Positions 16,573 through 24,653 of a DNA stretch of 64,000 bases are shown one piece after another (the stretch's first letter is position 1; every line of letters starts with the position of its first letter). The stretch is from positions 92,882-156,881 of the forward strand of contig NZ_PYUI01000010.1 of the NCBI RefSeq assembly GCF_003097355.1, read 5' to 3'. Made by a program: the position numbers and the translations under genes. The stretch comes from Arthrobacter sp. H-02-3. GTDB lineage: Bacteria > Actinomycetota > Actinomycetes > Actinomycetales > Micrococcaceae. The notes beneath the pieces were generated by a model that saw only the letters and a program-made list of their open reading frames with translations, did no database searches and was not told where the DNA came from.

Positions 16573-17508
16573 ATGGTCCGCATGCGACCTGCCGAGCCAT
16601 TGCCCTCCCATTTGTCGGATGCCCCGTTCACCGTGCATGAGGCGAGAGCTGCAAACCTGAGCCGGTCCCGGCTCCGTGCATCCGACATCGCCCCGGCCGG
16701 CCGGTTGATCTATCTGCCGGCCGGCTGGGACTTTGAGATCCGAAGCCTGGCACGCGCACTCTCGGCGGCGACGCCGGGCGGCTGGATCTCGCATCTGACC
16801 GCTGCAGTGATCCACGGGCTGTGGCTTCCGGCTTGGTTGTGCGGAAGCCGGGAATTGCATCTCAGCAAGCCCAAAGCGCTGCCACCGGTCCGGCGGGAGG
16901 GCGTCGTGGGGCACACCGTCCTCGCCTTCCCGGACGAGGTCACGGTGCTGGACGGTATCCGCATTTCGACCCCGGCCCGCACTTGGCTGGACCTTGCCCG
17001 CGTCCTGCCGTTGGAAGCCCTCGTGGCAGTGGGCGATCAGCTCGTGCGTCAGCCGCGCCCGGGTCTGGAGATCCGCACCGAACCGTGGGCGACACGCGAG
17101 GAACTGCGGTCGATGCTCAAGCATCATCCGAAGTTCCAGGGGATCGTGAAGGCCCGCCAGGCGGCCGAGCTGATCCGTGCCGGTGCCGACTCCGCACCGG
17201 AGACGTTCTTGCGGCTGGCGCTCACCGCGGCCGGACTCCCGGAACCGGAGTTGCAGCTGCGGCTTGTCCCGGAGGACCCGTACTCACCCGCCGCGGACAT
17301 GGGCTACCGCAAACAGCGCATAGCCATCCAGTACGACGGCGCCCACCACCGCACGCGCGAACAGCAAACCCGGGACTACCGCCGCGACGAAGTCTTCCAT
17401 GCCGCTGGATGGCGGTACTTCAAGTTGAACGCCGACGATCTGGCCAACGACTTTCGGGGCGCGGTGCGCAAGGTACGGATCGCCCTTGGCACCGGTTCGG
17501 CCCGCTAA
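16573..17508 (+). CDS. Endonuclease-fold (DUF559/Vsr-like) protein with AbiEi-like N-terminus
   Basis: A 311-residue protein. The N-terminal 130 residues resemble the AbiEi-type region often found before this nuclease domain (RLIYLPAG, HLTAAVIHGLWLP, VLDGIRISTPARTWLDLARV). The last 100 residues fit a PD-(D/E)XK-like Vsr/DUF559 domain: Asp242 in AADMGY, then IAIQYDGAHHRT, then a basic helix and GWRYFKLNADDL. The usual Glu of the motif is Gln253 here, so catalysis is doubtful. Such proteins are common in actinobacteria with unknown role. It is tightly bracketed by two related palindromes, 46 bases before and 6 bases after. It may be an independently moving gene. Confidence 0.7.
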   Translation: MVRMRPAEPLPSHLSDAPFTVHEARAANLSRSRLRASDIAPAGRLIYLPAGWDFEIRSLARALSAATPGGWISHLTAAVIHGLWLPAWLCGSRELHLSKPKALPPVRREGVVGHTVLAFPDEVTVLDGIRISTPARTWLDLARVLPLEALVAVGDQLVRQPRPGLEIRTEPWATREELRSMLKHHPKFQGIVKARQAAELIRAGADSAPETFLRLALTAAGLPEPELQLRLVPEDPYSPAADMGYRKQRIAIQYDGAHHRTREQQTRDYRRDEVFHAAGWRYFKLNADDLANDFRGAVRKVRIALGTGSAR

Positions 17509-17514
17509 ACACCC

Positions 17515-17575
17515 GTTGCTCTATCACTTATGGCTGCCTCGCCGCTCGAATAGCAGCCATAAGTGATAGAGCAAC
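17515..17575. repeat. Palindromic element, right copy (perfect 23-bp arms)
   Basis: GTTGCTCTATCACTTATGG followed by CTGC (17515-17537) is repeated exactly as its reverse complement at 17553-17575 around a 15-base loop. It lies between the convergent stop codons of the endonuclease-like gene and flgE, which would suit a two-way terminator, though it lacks a T-tract. It is a relative of the element at 16466. Confidence 0.9.
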
Positions 17576-17582
17576 CCCGGGG

Positions 17583-18755
17583 CTAGCGCTTCAGCTGGGT
17601 CAGTTCCTGCAGAACCTCATCCGAGGTGGTGATGATGCGGGCGTTGGCCTGGAAGCCGCGCTGCGCGACGATGAGGTTGGTGAATTCCTGGGACAGGTCC
17701 ACGTTGGACATTTCCAGGGATCCGGCGGTAAGGGTGCCCATGCCGGGGTCGCCCGCAGCACCCAACTGCACGCCGCCGGAGTTGCCGGTGGCCACGTAGG
17801 AGGAGCCACCGGCTTTCTCCAGGCCACCGGGGTTGGTGAACTTGGCGAGGGCGATCTTGGCCAGGACCTGCTTGATGCCGTTGCTGAAGGACCCCACCAG
17901 GGAGCCGTCGTTGCCCAGCGTGTAGGACTCGAGCTTGCCGACGGCGGCGCCGTTCTGGCCGCTGACCGTCAGGGAGCTCATGGAGGCGTAGCCGGAGACC
18001 TTGGAGAGGTCCACCGTGATGCCGGATACGCTCAAGGCCCCGCTGGGGGTGAGCTGGCCGTTCGACTGCTGCGCGAGCTGAATGGTCGACGTCGTTGCCC
18101 CGTCTTTTGCGGTGACGTTCCAGCCGCTAGCGCTCTTGGCGAATGTCACTGTCAGGCTGCGCTCGGCGCCTGCCGCGTCGTAGACATTGACGACGCGGTC
18201 CAGTGGAGCGTCGGTAACGAGGGCATCGCTGGGCAGGTTCCCGTCCATGGTCACCGTGTCCGTGGCCTTCGCAACCATGGTGTTGGGGTTCAGCGTGATG
18301 TCGCCGACGGGAGAACCGGCGTTGATCACGCCGTTGGTGGCGGTCCAGCCCTGGAGGATGCCGCCGTCGGGGCTCACCAGCTGGTTGGCCGCGTCGGGGC
18401 TGAACGAGCCGGCGCGGGTGAAGAGCTGCTGGCCGACCTTGCTGGTCACGAAGAAACCGTCACCGGAGATCATCATGTCCGTGGCGCGGCCGGTGCTCTG
18501 CGAAGAGCCCTGGCTGAAATTGGTGGTGACTCCGGCCACGCGGACGCCGAGACCGATCTGGGCGGGGTTGCTGCCGCCGGTTCCGGCCTGCGGACCGGAG
18601 GCGCCCTGCTGCAGCTGGGACAGGGTGTCCTGGAACTGGGTGGAGGATGCCTTGAAGCCGGCGGTGTTGACGTTGGCGATGTTGTTGCCGGTGACGTCGA
18701 GCATGGTCTGGTGGGCGCGAAGGCCGGAGATTCCGGAGTACAGCGAGCGGAGCAT
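17583..18755 (-). CDS. flgE: Flagellar hook protein FlgE
   Basis: A 390-residue rod/hook-family protein. The start MLRSLYSGISGLRAHQTMLD with NNIANVNTAGFK is the family N-terminal signature, and the C-terminus has the matching helix, SNVDLSQEFTNLIVAQRGFQ. The long centre forms the surface domains of the hook. It is exported by the type III gate and polymerises under the FlgD cap. Start at 18755 fits the family; AAAGG precedes it. It is the last gene of the flgB operon before the insertion. Confidence 0.95.
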   Translation of the reverse strand: MLRSLYSGISGLRAHQTMLDVTGNNIANVNTAGFKASSTQFQDTLSQLQQGASGPQAGTGGSNPAQIGLGVRVAGVTTNFSQGSSQSTGRATDMMISGDGFFVTSKVGQQLFTRAGSFSPDAANQLVSPDGGILQGWTATNGVINAGSPVGDITLNPNTMVAKATDTVTMDGNLPSDALVTDAPLDRVVNVYDAAGAERSLTVTFAKSASGWNVTAKDGATTSTIQLAQQSNGQLTPSGALSVSGITVDLSKVSGYASMSSLTVSGQNGAAVGKLESYTLGNDGSLVGSFSNGIKQVLAKIALAKFTNPGGLEKAGGSSYVATGNSGGVQLGAAGDPGMGTLTAGSLEMSNVDLSQEFTNLIVAQRGFQANARIITTSDEVLQELTQLKR

Positions 18756-18786
18756 GGGAACTGCCTTTCTACGGGTAAAGAACTGG

Positions 18787-19221
18787 TTAGGATGCGGCCG
18801 GAGCAGTAAGCCCGGTGATGGAGTCGAGGGGAACGGTGATGTCGCCGACCTTGACGGCCGGGACCGAGCCCGCATAACTGACGGAGCTGGCGATACCGGT
18901 CCCGGTGGTGCCGTCCGCGAGGGTGTAGCCCACCGACTGGCCGATCAGCTGGGCTGCCGCCGTCCGCATCTGGAGGGAGAAACCCTCCTTGCTGTTGGTG
19001 GTCAGTTCAGTCATTTTTTCCATCGTGGAGAGCTGGAGGGTCTGGCTCATCATCTGGTTGGTGTCCATGGGCGCGCTCGGGTTCTGGTTCTTGAGCTGGG
19101 CCACGAGCAGGGTCATGAACACGTTGGCATCCATGGTCTGGGCGGGTGTCCGGGCAGCAGACGCCGGGGCGGCTGCTCCCGCCGGCGTCACTGGCTGGGA
19201 TGCGATCGGCTGAATCGTCAT
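18787..19221 (-). CDS. flgD: Flagellar hook assembly (cap) protein FlgD
   Basis: A 144-residue protein. The conserved FlgD N-terminal part is clear: MDANVFMTLLVAQLKNQNPS, then APMDTNQMMSQTLQLSTMEK. It is shorter than the 220-residue enteric FlgD because the Ig-like and Tudor-like C-terminal domains are reduced. FlgD forms the temporary cap on which hook subunits assemble. It lies between fliK and flgE, as in Bacillus. Confidence 0.92.
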   Translation of the reverse strand: MTIQPIASQPVTPAGAAAPASAARTPAQTMDANVFMTLLVAQLKNQNPSAPMDTNQMMSQTLQLSTMEKMTELTTNSKEGFSLQMRTAAAQLIGQSVGYTLADGTTGTGIASSVSYAGSVPAVKVGDITVPLDSITGLTAPAAS

Positions 19222-19239
19222 ATGTCGCGTTCCTTCGTG

Positions 19240-21489
19240 TCAGACAAGAATGTCGAGGGTGGTCTGGGGGCCGTTCAAAATCCTGGCGGCGCGCACGGCT
19301 TGGCCATCAGCCAGCGCGTCCCAGCGGTGACCGGGGCGCTCCTCGGCCGCGACGTTGCGGCCGCTGGGACCAGAGCCGTTTCCGCCGCCGCTGCCGCCGG
19401 ACTCTCGTCCGGCGGCGTACTGGGTGCCCGCCCGGTCCTGGGCCGTGCCGTGCTGGCCCCCGTTCTGGCCCCCGTTCTGGCCCCCGTTCTGGCCGAGGCC
19501 TATGGGCCCGCTGTGATCGGACAGGTCAAGGCTGGCCCCGAATCCGGCGTCGGCGAGCTCCTTGCGGAGTTCGGGCAGGATTCCCCGGACCGCCTCACGT
19601 CCAGCCTCGCCCGGCGCGAAGAGTTCAATCCGCACACCCGCGGCGTCGATCTGGGCCCGTACCGTCAGCGGACCGAGATCTTCCGGGCTGACCTTGAGGG
19701 TCATAATGTGCTCGCCGCGGGGCGCCCCCACCAGGGTGAAGAGCGGTTTGGCCAGCTGAGGCTGAAGGGGTTCCGCGGGCTGGGGCACCGGCTGCGACGG
19801 CGGCTGGGCAGCGGCCTGCGCAGCCGGCTGGGGCATGGTTGTGCCGGCCGCCGGCGACTGAACAGGTATCGCCACTGCGCCAGCCGGACCTCCACTCACC
19901 TGATCCGTCAGCGCTTCCGCGGTGCTTGGTGCCTGTGCTTTTGCTTGTGCAGGGTCCGTTAGGGCTCCATGCGGCACCACGGCGGCTGCGGGGGCCACTC
20001 TGCTGCCCAAGACATTGCTGGCTGCGGTGCTGCCGGCGGAGGTAATCGCCGTTTGTCCGGCGGCTGACGGAGCGACGGCGGTGGCTCTGACGGTCGCTAC
20101 GGCGGCGGCCTCTCCCCTGCCCGAACGCGAAGCTCCCGCCGTGGCAACAGGAGTGCTGGCCGCCGGGTTGGCCGGTGTCGAACTGCCAAGCACAGCACCG
20201 CGTCCCGGCCCTGCCTGGGCCGATTCACCTGCCAGAGCCTTCGTTGGCGCCTTCGCTTGAGCCGTGGCCGCCGCGGCCTCGCGCGGCAGCGTGGTTGCCT
20301 CGGCCGTGGCGGAAACTGCACCGGCGGGCGCGCCAGTGAGCACCGAGGCGGGACCCGCTGCAGACGCGGCACCTGCCGCGCCGGTGGCGGGCGAGGCCGC
20401 TAGCGCAGCCACACCGGTCGACGGTGCAGCAGCCAGGGCAGGAACGGGTGCAGCGGACGCGGCACCGGCTGATCCTCCAGTGGCTGCCGTCGGCCCCGAG
20501 GACGGTACCGCGGCCGCGATCTGCGCGGCAGCAACGGCAGACGAATCACCGCCCGCGACGGGACGAACGGGGATCGCGCCGGGCATCTGGAGCCGGGCGT
20601 CGGGCATTCCGGGGGCGGCGGGGACGGCTGTACCCTCTGCCGCGGCGGCCGGCACGCCGGCGGGACCCGCTGCCGCGGGCGTAGCGGCGGGTGCGCCTGC
20701 TGCCGCGGGCGTAGCGGCGGGACCCGCTGCCGCGGGCGTAGCGGCGGGTGCGCCTGCTGCCGCGGGGGCGGGGAAAGCCGGTGCCGCAGCGCGGGGGCTA
20801 CCGTGGCCGTCCGAGGCCACGGCCTGGGCTGCTTGTCCGGGCTGCGCTGGCGGTCCCACCGGGGCTGGCTGTCCGGGTTGCGCGAAAGCGACAAATTGGG
20901 CGGGGGCCCACTGGGCGGAGGCATACTGCGCCTGCCATGCAAAGCCGGCAACGGCGGGAGAAGCGGCGTCGGACGGCGCGGAACCTGCTGCGGAGGGCGC
21001 GGAATCGGCTTCGTCGTCGGCCGCCGTCGTCGGTTTTGCAGCGGCGCCTGCCGCTGAAGCACCGGTCAGGTTGCCGTCACGCACGGGCACGTCTGGCGTC
21101 CGCTCGCCGACCGCCGTTGAGGCGGCTTCGGGGAAGCCGGCGTTGGCGGGCACCCAGTCGGACGCATTTTCCGTGAGTCGGCCGGATGCCTGATTGGCCG
21201 GACGGCCGGCGCCCTGAAGCTCGGGCCGTCCGGGCGTGGCGTTGGGCTCGTTGTCAGTAGCGGGCTCGGTGTTGGCGGCGGGCTCTGCCTCGGTGGCGGG
21301 GTCCGCGAGGTTACCGTTGCCTGCTGGGCCGATCCCTGCCGAACCCTGGACGTCGGTGAGGACCGAGTCAAAGGACGCAGTGTCCGGGCTACTGTTGCCC
21401 GGCCGCGGGTCCGCTCCCTGACGTGCTGCCCGGGCCGGTGCCGAGGCGGCCAGCGCGGTCACGAGATCCCCCGATGCCGCGGCCTTCAC
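19240..21489 (-). CDS. fliK: Flagellar hook-length control protein FliK
   Basis: A 749-residue protein, long for FliK. The first 600 residues are low-complexity Ala/Pro/Gly/Thr sequence, the flexible ruler part, with tandem repeats. The conserved C-terminal Flg_hook domain is clear: LFTLVGAPRGEHIMTLKVSP, EDLGPLTVRAQIDAAGVRIE, then LRKELADAGF. It ends in a Gly/Asn/Gln tail with repeated GGQNGGQN. FliK is exported, measures hook length, and makes FlhB switch specificity. The start GTG at 21489 overlaps the TGA of the preceding peptidase gene. Confidence 0.9.
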   Translation of the reverse strand: MKAAASGDLVTALAASAPARAARQGADPRPGNSSPDTASFDSVLTDVQGSAGIGPAGNGNLADPATEAEPAANTEPATDNEPNATPGRPELQGAGRPANQASGRLTENASDWVPANAGFPEAASTAVGERTPDVPVRDGNLTGASAAGAAAKPTTAADDEADSAPSAAGSAPSDAASPAVAGFAWQAQYASAQWAPAQFVAFAQPGQPAPVGPPAQPGQAAQAVASDGHGSPRAAAPAFPAPAAAGAPAATPAAAGPAATPAAAGAPAATPAAAGPAGVPAAAAEGTAVPAAPGMPDARLQMPGAIPVRPVAGGDSSAVAAAQIAAAVPSSGPTAATGGSAGAASAAPVPALAAAPSTGVAALAASPATGAAGAASAAGPASVLTGAPAGAVSATAEATTLPREAAAATAQAKAPTKALAGESAQAGPGRGAVLGSSTPANPAASTPVATAGASRSGRGEAAAVATVRATAVAPSAAGQTAITSAGSTAASNVLGSRVAPAAAVVPHGALTDPAQAKAQAPSTAEALTDQVSGGPAGAVAIPVQSPAAGTTMPQPAAQAAAQPPSQPVPQPAEPLQPQLAKPLFTLVGAPRGEHIMTLKVSPEDLGPLTVRAQIDAAGVRIELFAPGEAGREAVRGILPELRKELADAGFGASLDLSDHSGPIGLGQNGGQNGGQNGGQHGTAQDRAGTQYAAGRESGGSGGGNGSGPSGRNVAAEERPGHRWDALADGQAVRAARILNGPQTTLDILV
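20668..20768 (-). repeat. Tandem repeats inside fliK
   Basis: TGCCGCGGGCGTAGCGGCGGG occurs at 20671, 20701 and 20728 with a partial fourth copy at 20758, so the unit is about 27-30 bases. In the protein it gives repeats of AAAG(A)PAATP. The repeats are in frame and likely change the length of the FliK ruler by slippage. Confidence 0.8.
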
Positions 21490-22190
21490 GATGCCGTCCC
21501 GGCAGGAACGATGCGCCGGATGGAGGTCAGGTTGGACTGCTGCTCCCAGGCGTCGCGGATCTGGATGGTCTTGCCGGGTACGGGTGCGTCGATCGCCTTG
21601 CCGTTGCCCAGGTAGATGGAAACGTGGTTGCCGCCGAAGCTCACCAGCAGGTCGCCGGGTTTCGCTTCGGCGAGGGAGGCCACCGGGGTGCCCTGGCGCA
21701 TCTGGTCGCTCACCACGCGGGGAATCTCCACGCCGAGGTCTTTGAACACCCGCTGTGTGAAGCCGGAGCAGTCCATGCCGGTGGCCGGATTGGTGCCTCC
21801 CCACACGTAGGGAACACCGATGTACTTCTTGGCCGCCGCCACCACGTCGTTGCCCGTCGCCGCCGCGCCTGTGTGCACCGTGCCCGTTGCCTGGGCGCCG
21901 GTGAGCCCGGCCATGCCGGCCGCCGTCGTGCTGCCGAGTCCCAGCGAGCTGCCGAGCCCCAAGCTGTCCGTGAGGGAGGATGCATCCGTGGCACCGGTCC
22001 CGCCCATGGCCGCGGCGAGTGCCTGCGTGAAGGAAGCGGAGTCGCCGGTGCCCGTGGCGGTCGCGAGCGAGGTGGCCGCGGCGGCCTTGACCGCGGCCGC
22101 GTTGGTCTCCGCCGTGGCCGCCGGCCGGGACAGTTCCGCGATCATCGCTTGGATGCCCTGCATCCGGCCGATTGCCTCTGTCATGCTCAT
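21486..22190 (-). CDS. NlpC/P60 peptidoglycan endopeptidase in the FlgJ position
   Basis: A 234-residue protein. The C-terminal 125 residues are an NlpC/P60 cysteine peptidase: KKYIGVPYVWGGTNP, the nucleophile Cys141 in MDCSGFTQRVF, and His189 in GNHVSIYLGNGKA. The N-terminal 110 residues are Ala/Thr/Gly-rich with no signal peptide, as expected for a protein exported through the flagellar gate. It lies between fliJ and fliK with overlapping codons on both sides. It probably cuts peptide stems so the rod can pass the wall, the job done by FlgJ or a lytic transglycosylase elsewhere. That role is inferred from position. Confidence 0.85.
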   Translation of the reverse strand: MSMTEAIGRMQGIQAMIAELSRPAATAETNAAAVKAAAATSLATATGTGDSASFTQALAAAMGGTGATDASSLTDSLGLGSSLGLGSTTAAGMAGLTGAQATGTVHTGAAATGNDVVAAAKKYIGVPYVWGGTNPATGMDCSGFTQRVFKDLGVEIPRVVSDQMRQGTPVASLAEAKPGDLLVSFGGNHVSIYLGNGKAIDAPVPGKTIQIRDAWEQQSNLTSIRRIVPAGTAS

Positions 22191-22621
22191 GGCTTCACCT
22201 GCTGTTCGTCGCGGTGCCAGAGCGTCGAGGCGATCTCGTCGAGGGCGGACTGTTCGGCGCGCAGGTCCGCGGAATTGATCTCGGCGTCGTGGCGGGCTTG
22301 CAGTTTTTCCAGGCCCACGGAGCGCGTGCGGGCGGCGATGAACTCGGCGCGGGCGGCGGCCTCTTCGGCTTCGGCCAGGTGCGTGAGGTTTTGCAGGTCC
22401 GCGAGCATGCTGTGGGAGGAGGACCGGGCGGCGGCCACGGCACGCAGGGAGGCGGAGCTGGAGATGGGGTCGTCCGTAGCGGCAAGCTCGCGGCGGGCGG
22501 CGGCTTCGCGGACCCGCACGGAACTGGAGCGTGAGCGGGCGCGCGCCAGTCCGGTGGCTGCCTGGTCCTGCTGGAGCTGGCGGAGGCGCAGGAGCCCTGC
22601 CAGAGAGAATTCGCGGTTCAT
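22187..22621 (-). CDS. fliJ: FliJ-type flagellar export stalk protein
   Basis: A 144-residue protein predicted to be a long two-helix coiled coil, rich in Ala, Glu, Arg and Gln (FSLAGLLRLRQLQQDQAA at the start, then many heptads). FliJ acts as the central stalk of the FliI ATPase ring and escorts chaperones. Sequence conservation in this family is low, so the call rests on size, coiled coil and place: it overlaps fliI by four bases and the NlpC/P60 gene by four. Confidence 0.85.
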   Translation of the reverse strand: MNREFSLAGLLRLRQLQQDQAATGLARARSRSSSVRVREAAARRELAATDDPISSSASLRAVAAARSSSHSMLADLQNLTHLAEAEEAAARAEFIAARTRSVGLEKLQARHDAEINSADLRAEQSALDEIASTLWHRDEQQVKP

Positions 22622-23946
22622 GCTTCTGCTCCCAGGATCGAAGTAAGGTAGCCGAGCCGCTGCCAGGACTCGGAGTGCGCCGTGGATTCGTCCATCGGCT
22701 GTTGGAGGAACGCGCTGACCTCGTGCTCGTGGTTCAGCGCGGCGTCCACCAGCGGGTTGGTCCCGGCCTGGTAGGCGCCGACGTCGATCAGGTCCTGTGC
22801 GCCCTTGCGGGCCGCGAGGACCCGGCGGAGTGTGGCGGCAGCGTCGAGGTTCGGCCGGGCATTGACCTTGCTGGCCACCCGGGACACCGATCCGAGCACG
22901 TCCACGGACGGAAAATGCCCCGTGACGGCCAGTTTGCGGTCCAGCACGACGTGACCGTCCAGGATGGACCGGGCCGCGTCGGCGATGGGCTCGTTGTGGT
23001 CATCACCGTCCACCAGCACGGTATAGATGCCGGTCACGGAGCCGGTTTCGGCAGTGCCGGCGCGTTCCAGGAGACGGGCCAGGATGGAAAAGGTCGACGG
23101 CGGGTAGCCCCGGGTGGCCGGAGGCTCGCCGGCTGAGAGGCCGATCTCGCGCTGGGCCATGGCTACTCGGGTGAGGGAGTCCATCATCAGGACCACGTCC
23201 TGGCCCTGGTCGCGGAAGGACTCGGCGATCCGGGTGGCGGTGAAGGCTGCGCGCATCCGCATGAGGGCGGGTTCGTCGGAGGTGGCGACCACCACCACGG
23301 AGCGCGCCAGGCCGGCGGCGCCGAGGTCATCCTCGAGGAACTCCCGGACTTCGCGGCCCCGTTCACCGACAAGGGCAATCACCGAAACCTCGGCGTCGGT
23401 GCCGCGGGCGATCATCGAGAGCAGGGAGGATTTGCCGACGCCGGACCCGGCAAACAGGCCCATGCGCTGGCCCTTGCCGAGCGTCGTCATGGTGTCCAGG
23501 ACGCGCACCCCGGTCTGCAGTGCCGTATCGATGCGGGCACGTTTCATGGCGTTCGGCGCCTCGTTGTCAATCGGCACGCGCGGACCGCTGAGCAGCGGAC
23601 CCTTGCCGTCGATCGGACGTCCGAGCCCGTCAAGGACCCGGCCGAAGAGGCCCCGGCCGGTGGGGACCAGCACGGCGCCGCCCTTGGCGCGGACGGGGTC
23701 TCCGGCGGCCACACCGGCGAGACGGCCCAGCGGCATGCAGCGGACGGAGCCCTCCAGCGCGGCCACGACTTCGGCGTCGAGGCCGGGGTTCTCCCCCACC
23801 GTGATGAGGTCTCCCAGCGCGCAGTCGAGCCCGGAGACTTCAAGGCCCAGCCCAACGACGGAGGTGACGACGCCGACCCTCTGCGGGGCAGCCGCGGCCA
23901 GCGCGGCGGCGTAGTCGGCACCCTTCGGGCGCCACTCGGCGATCAT
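22618..23946 (-). CDS. fliI: Flagellar export ATPase FliI
   Basis: A 442-residue ATPase related to the F1 beta subunit. Walker A is AGSGVGKSS around residue 172, Walker B is in VVLMMDSLTRVA, and the family block REIGLSAGEPPATRGYPPS follows. FliI forms a hexamer at the base of the export gate, releasing chaperones and helping unfold cargo. It lies in a run with fliH and fliJ with overlapping start and stop codons. Confidence 0.97.
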   Translation of the reverse strand: MIAEWRPKGADYAAALAAAAPQRVGVVTSVVGLGLEVSGLDCALGDLITVGENPGLDAEVVAALEGSVRCMPLGRLAGVAAGDPVRAKGGAVLVPTGRGLFGRVLDGLGRPIDGKGPLLSGPRVPIDNEAPNAMKRARIDTALQTGVRVLDTMTTLGKGQRMGLFAGSGVGKSSLLSMIARGTDAEVSVIALVGERGREVREFLEDDLGAAGLARSVVVVATSDEPALMRMRAAFTATRIAESFRDQGQDVVLMMDSLTRVAMAQREIGLSAGEPPATRGYPPSTFSILARLLERAGTAETGSVTGIYTVLVDGDDHNEPIADAARSILDGHVVLDRKLAVTGHFPSVDVLGSVSRVASKVNARPNLDAAATLRRVLAARKGAQDLIDVGAYQAGTNPLVDAALNHEHEVSAFLQQPMDESTAHSESWQRLGYLTSILGAEA

Positions 23947-24653
23947 GCCTGGCCCCGATAGGCGCCGGTGCCGGGAAGGCCGCCAGCAGGCAGTCCGCCG
24001 CCAATATCGCCGGTGCCAGGACCGGCGGCGGCCTGCCCGGACTCCCCCAGCAGGGCCGTGCGGGCACGTTCCAGGGAACTGCGCAGGCCGGCGTCGAACC
24101 AGCCCTGCTGGTATTCGACCTTCGCGTCGCCCCGGCCCAAGGAGGGATCCGGGACGAGCGGCAGCCCGGCGGGCAGTTCCTGCCCTTCCCGGGTAAGGAC
24201 GTCGATGTCTGCAGGGTGCAGCCGGATCGCCAGCACGGTGGCGCTGTCGCTCCCGGAGAGGGCACGTGCCAGGGCGGCGCGAGCGGTCCTGGTGCCTTCG
24301 GCGAGTTCGTAGCCGAGGATGGCCTCGGCCAGTTCCAGCGCGGTACGTGCCAGGATCTCTTCGGCGTCTTGCAGGGCCTGCACGTTGCGGTGGGCGAAGT
24401 CGTTCCGGGCGACGGCCAGGGCGCGCACGGCACGGTCCAGGTCCTGTTGCCCGGCGGCCAGGGAGGCGGCCTGTTCGGCGGCCATGCGGTCCCGCCAGCG
24501 GCGCTGTTCCTTCGCGGCGGCCCGCACGCCGGCGGCGTAGCCTGCGGCGTGGCCCTCGGTGTAGCCGGCCTGTTCGGCGGCCGGCCCGTTCGCCCGCAGC
24601 GAGGGAAAGACGACGCGCGCCGGGGCAGGGGCCGCGCCGCTGTCAGTAGACAT
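23943..24653 (-). CDS. fliH: FliH-type regulator of the export ATPase
   Basis: A 236-residue protein. After a Pro/Ala-rich start comes a region with Gly/Ala repeats (GYTEGHAAGYAAGVRAAAKE), the GxxxG-like helix typical of FliH, then a helical domain ending in the family-like DAKVEYQQGWFDAGLRSSLE. FliH dimers bind FliI and tie it to the C-ring. The start at 24653 was chosen because the frame upstream runs inside fliG; the overlap with fliG is then 11 bases. Confidence 0.85.
   Translation of the reverse strand: MSTDSGAAPAPARVVFPSLRANGPAAEQAGYTEGHAAGYAAGVRAAAKEQRRWRDRMAAEQAASLAAGQQDLDRAVRALAVARNDFAHRNVQALQDAEEILARTALELAEAILGYELAEGTRTARAALARALSGSDSATVLAIRLHPADIDVLTREGQELPAGLPLVPDPSLGRGDAKVEYQQGWFDAGLRSSLERARTALLGESGQAAAGPGTGDIGGGLPAGGLPGTGAYRGQA

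Noticed and set aside
20668..20768. Possible CRISPR or mobile repeat
   Set aside because: The repeats are in frame within fliK and encode Ala/Pro repeats.
21490..21804. Upstream extension of the fliK frame
   Set aside because: It overlaps the NlpC/P60 gene, whose catalytic motifs are clear; the GTG at 21489 overlapping its stop is the better start.
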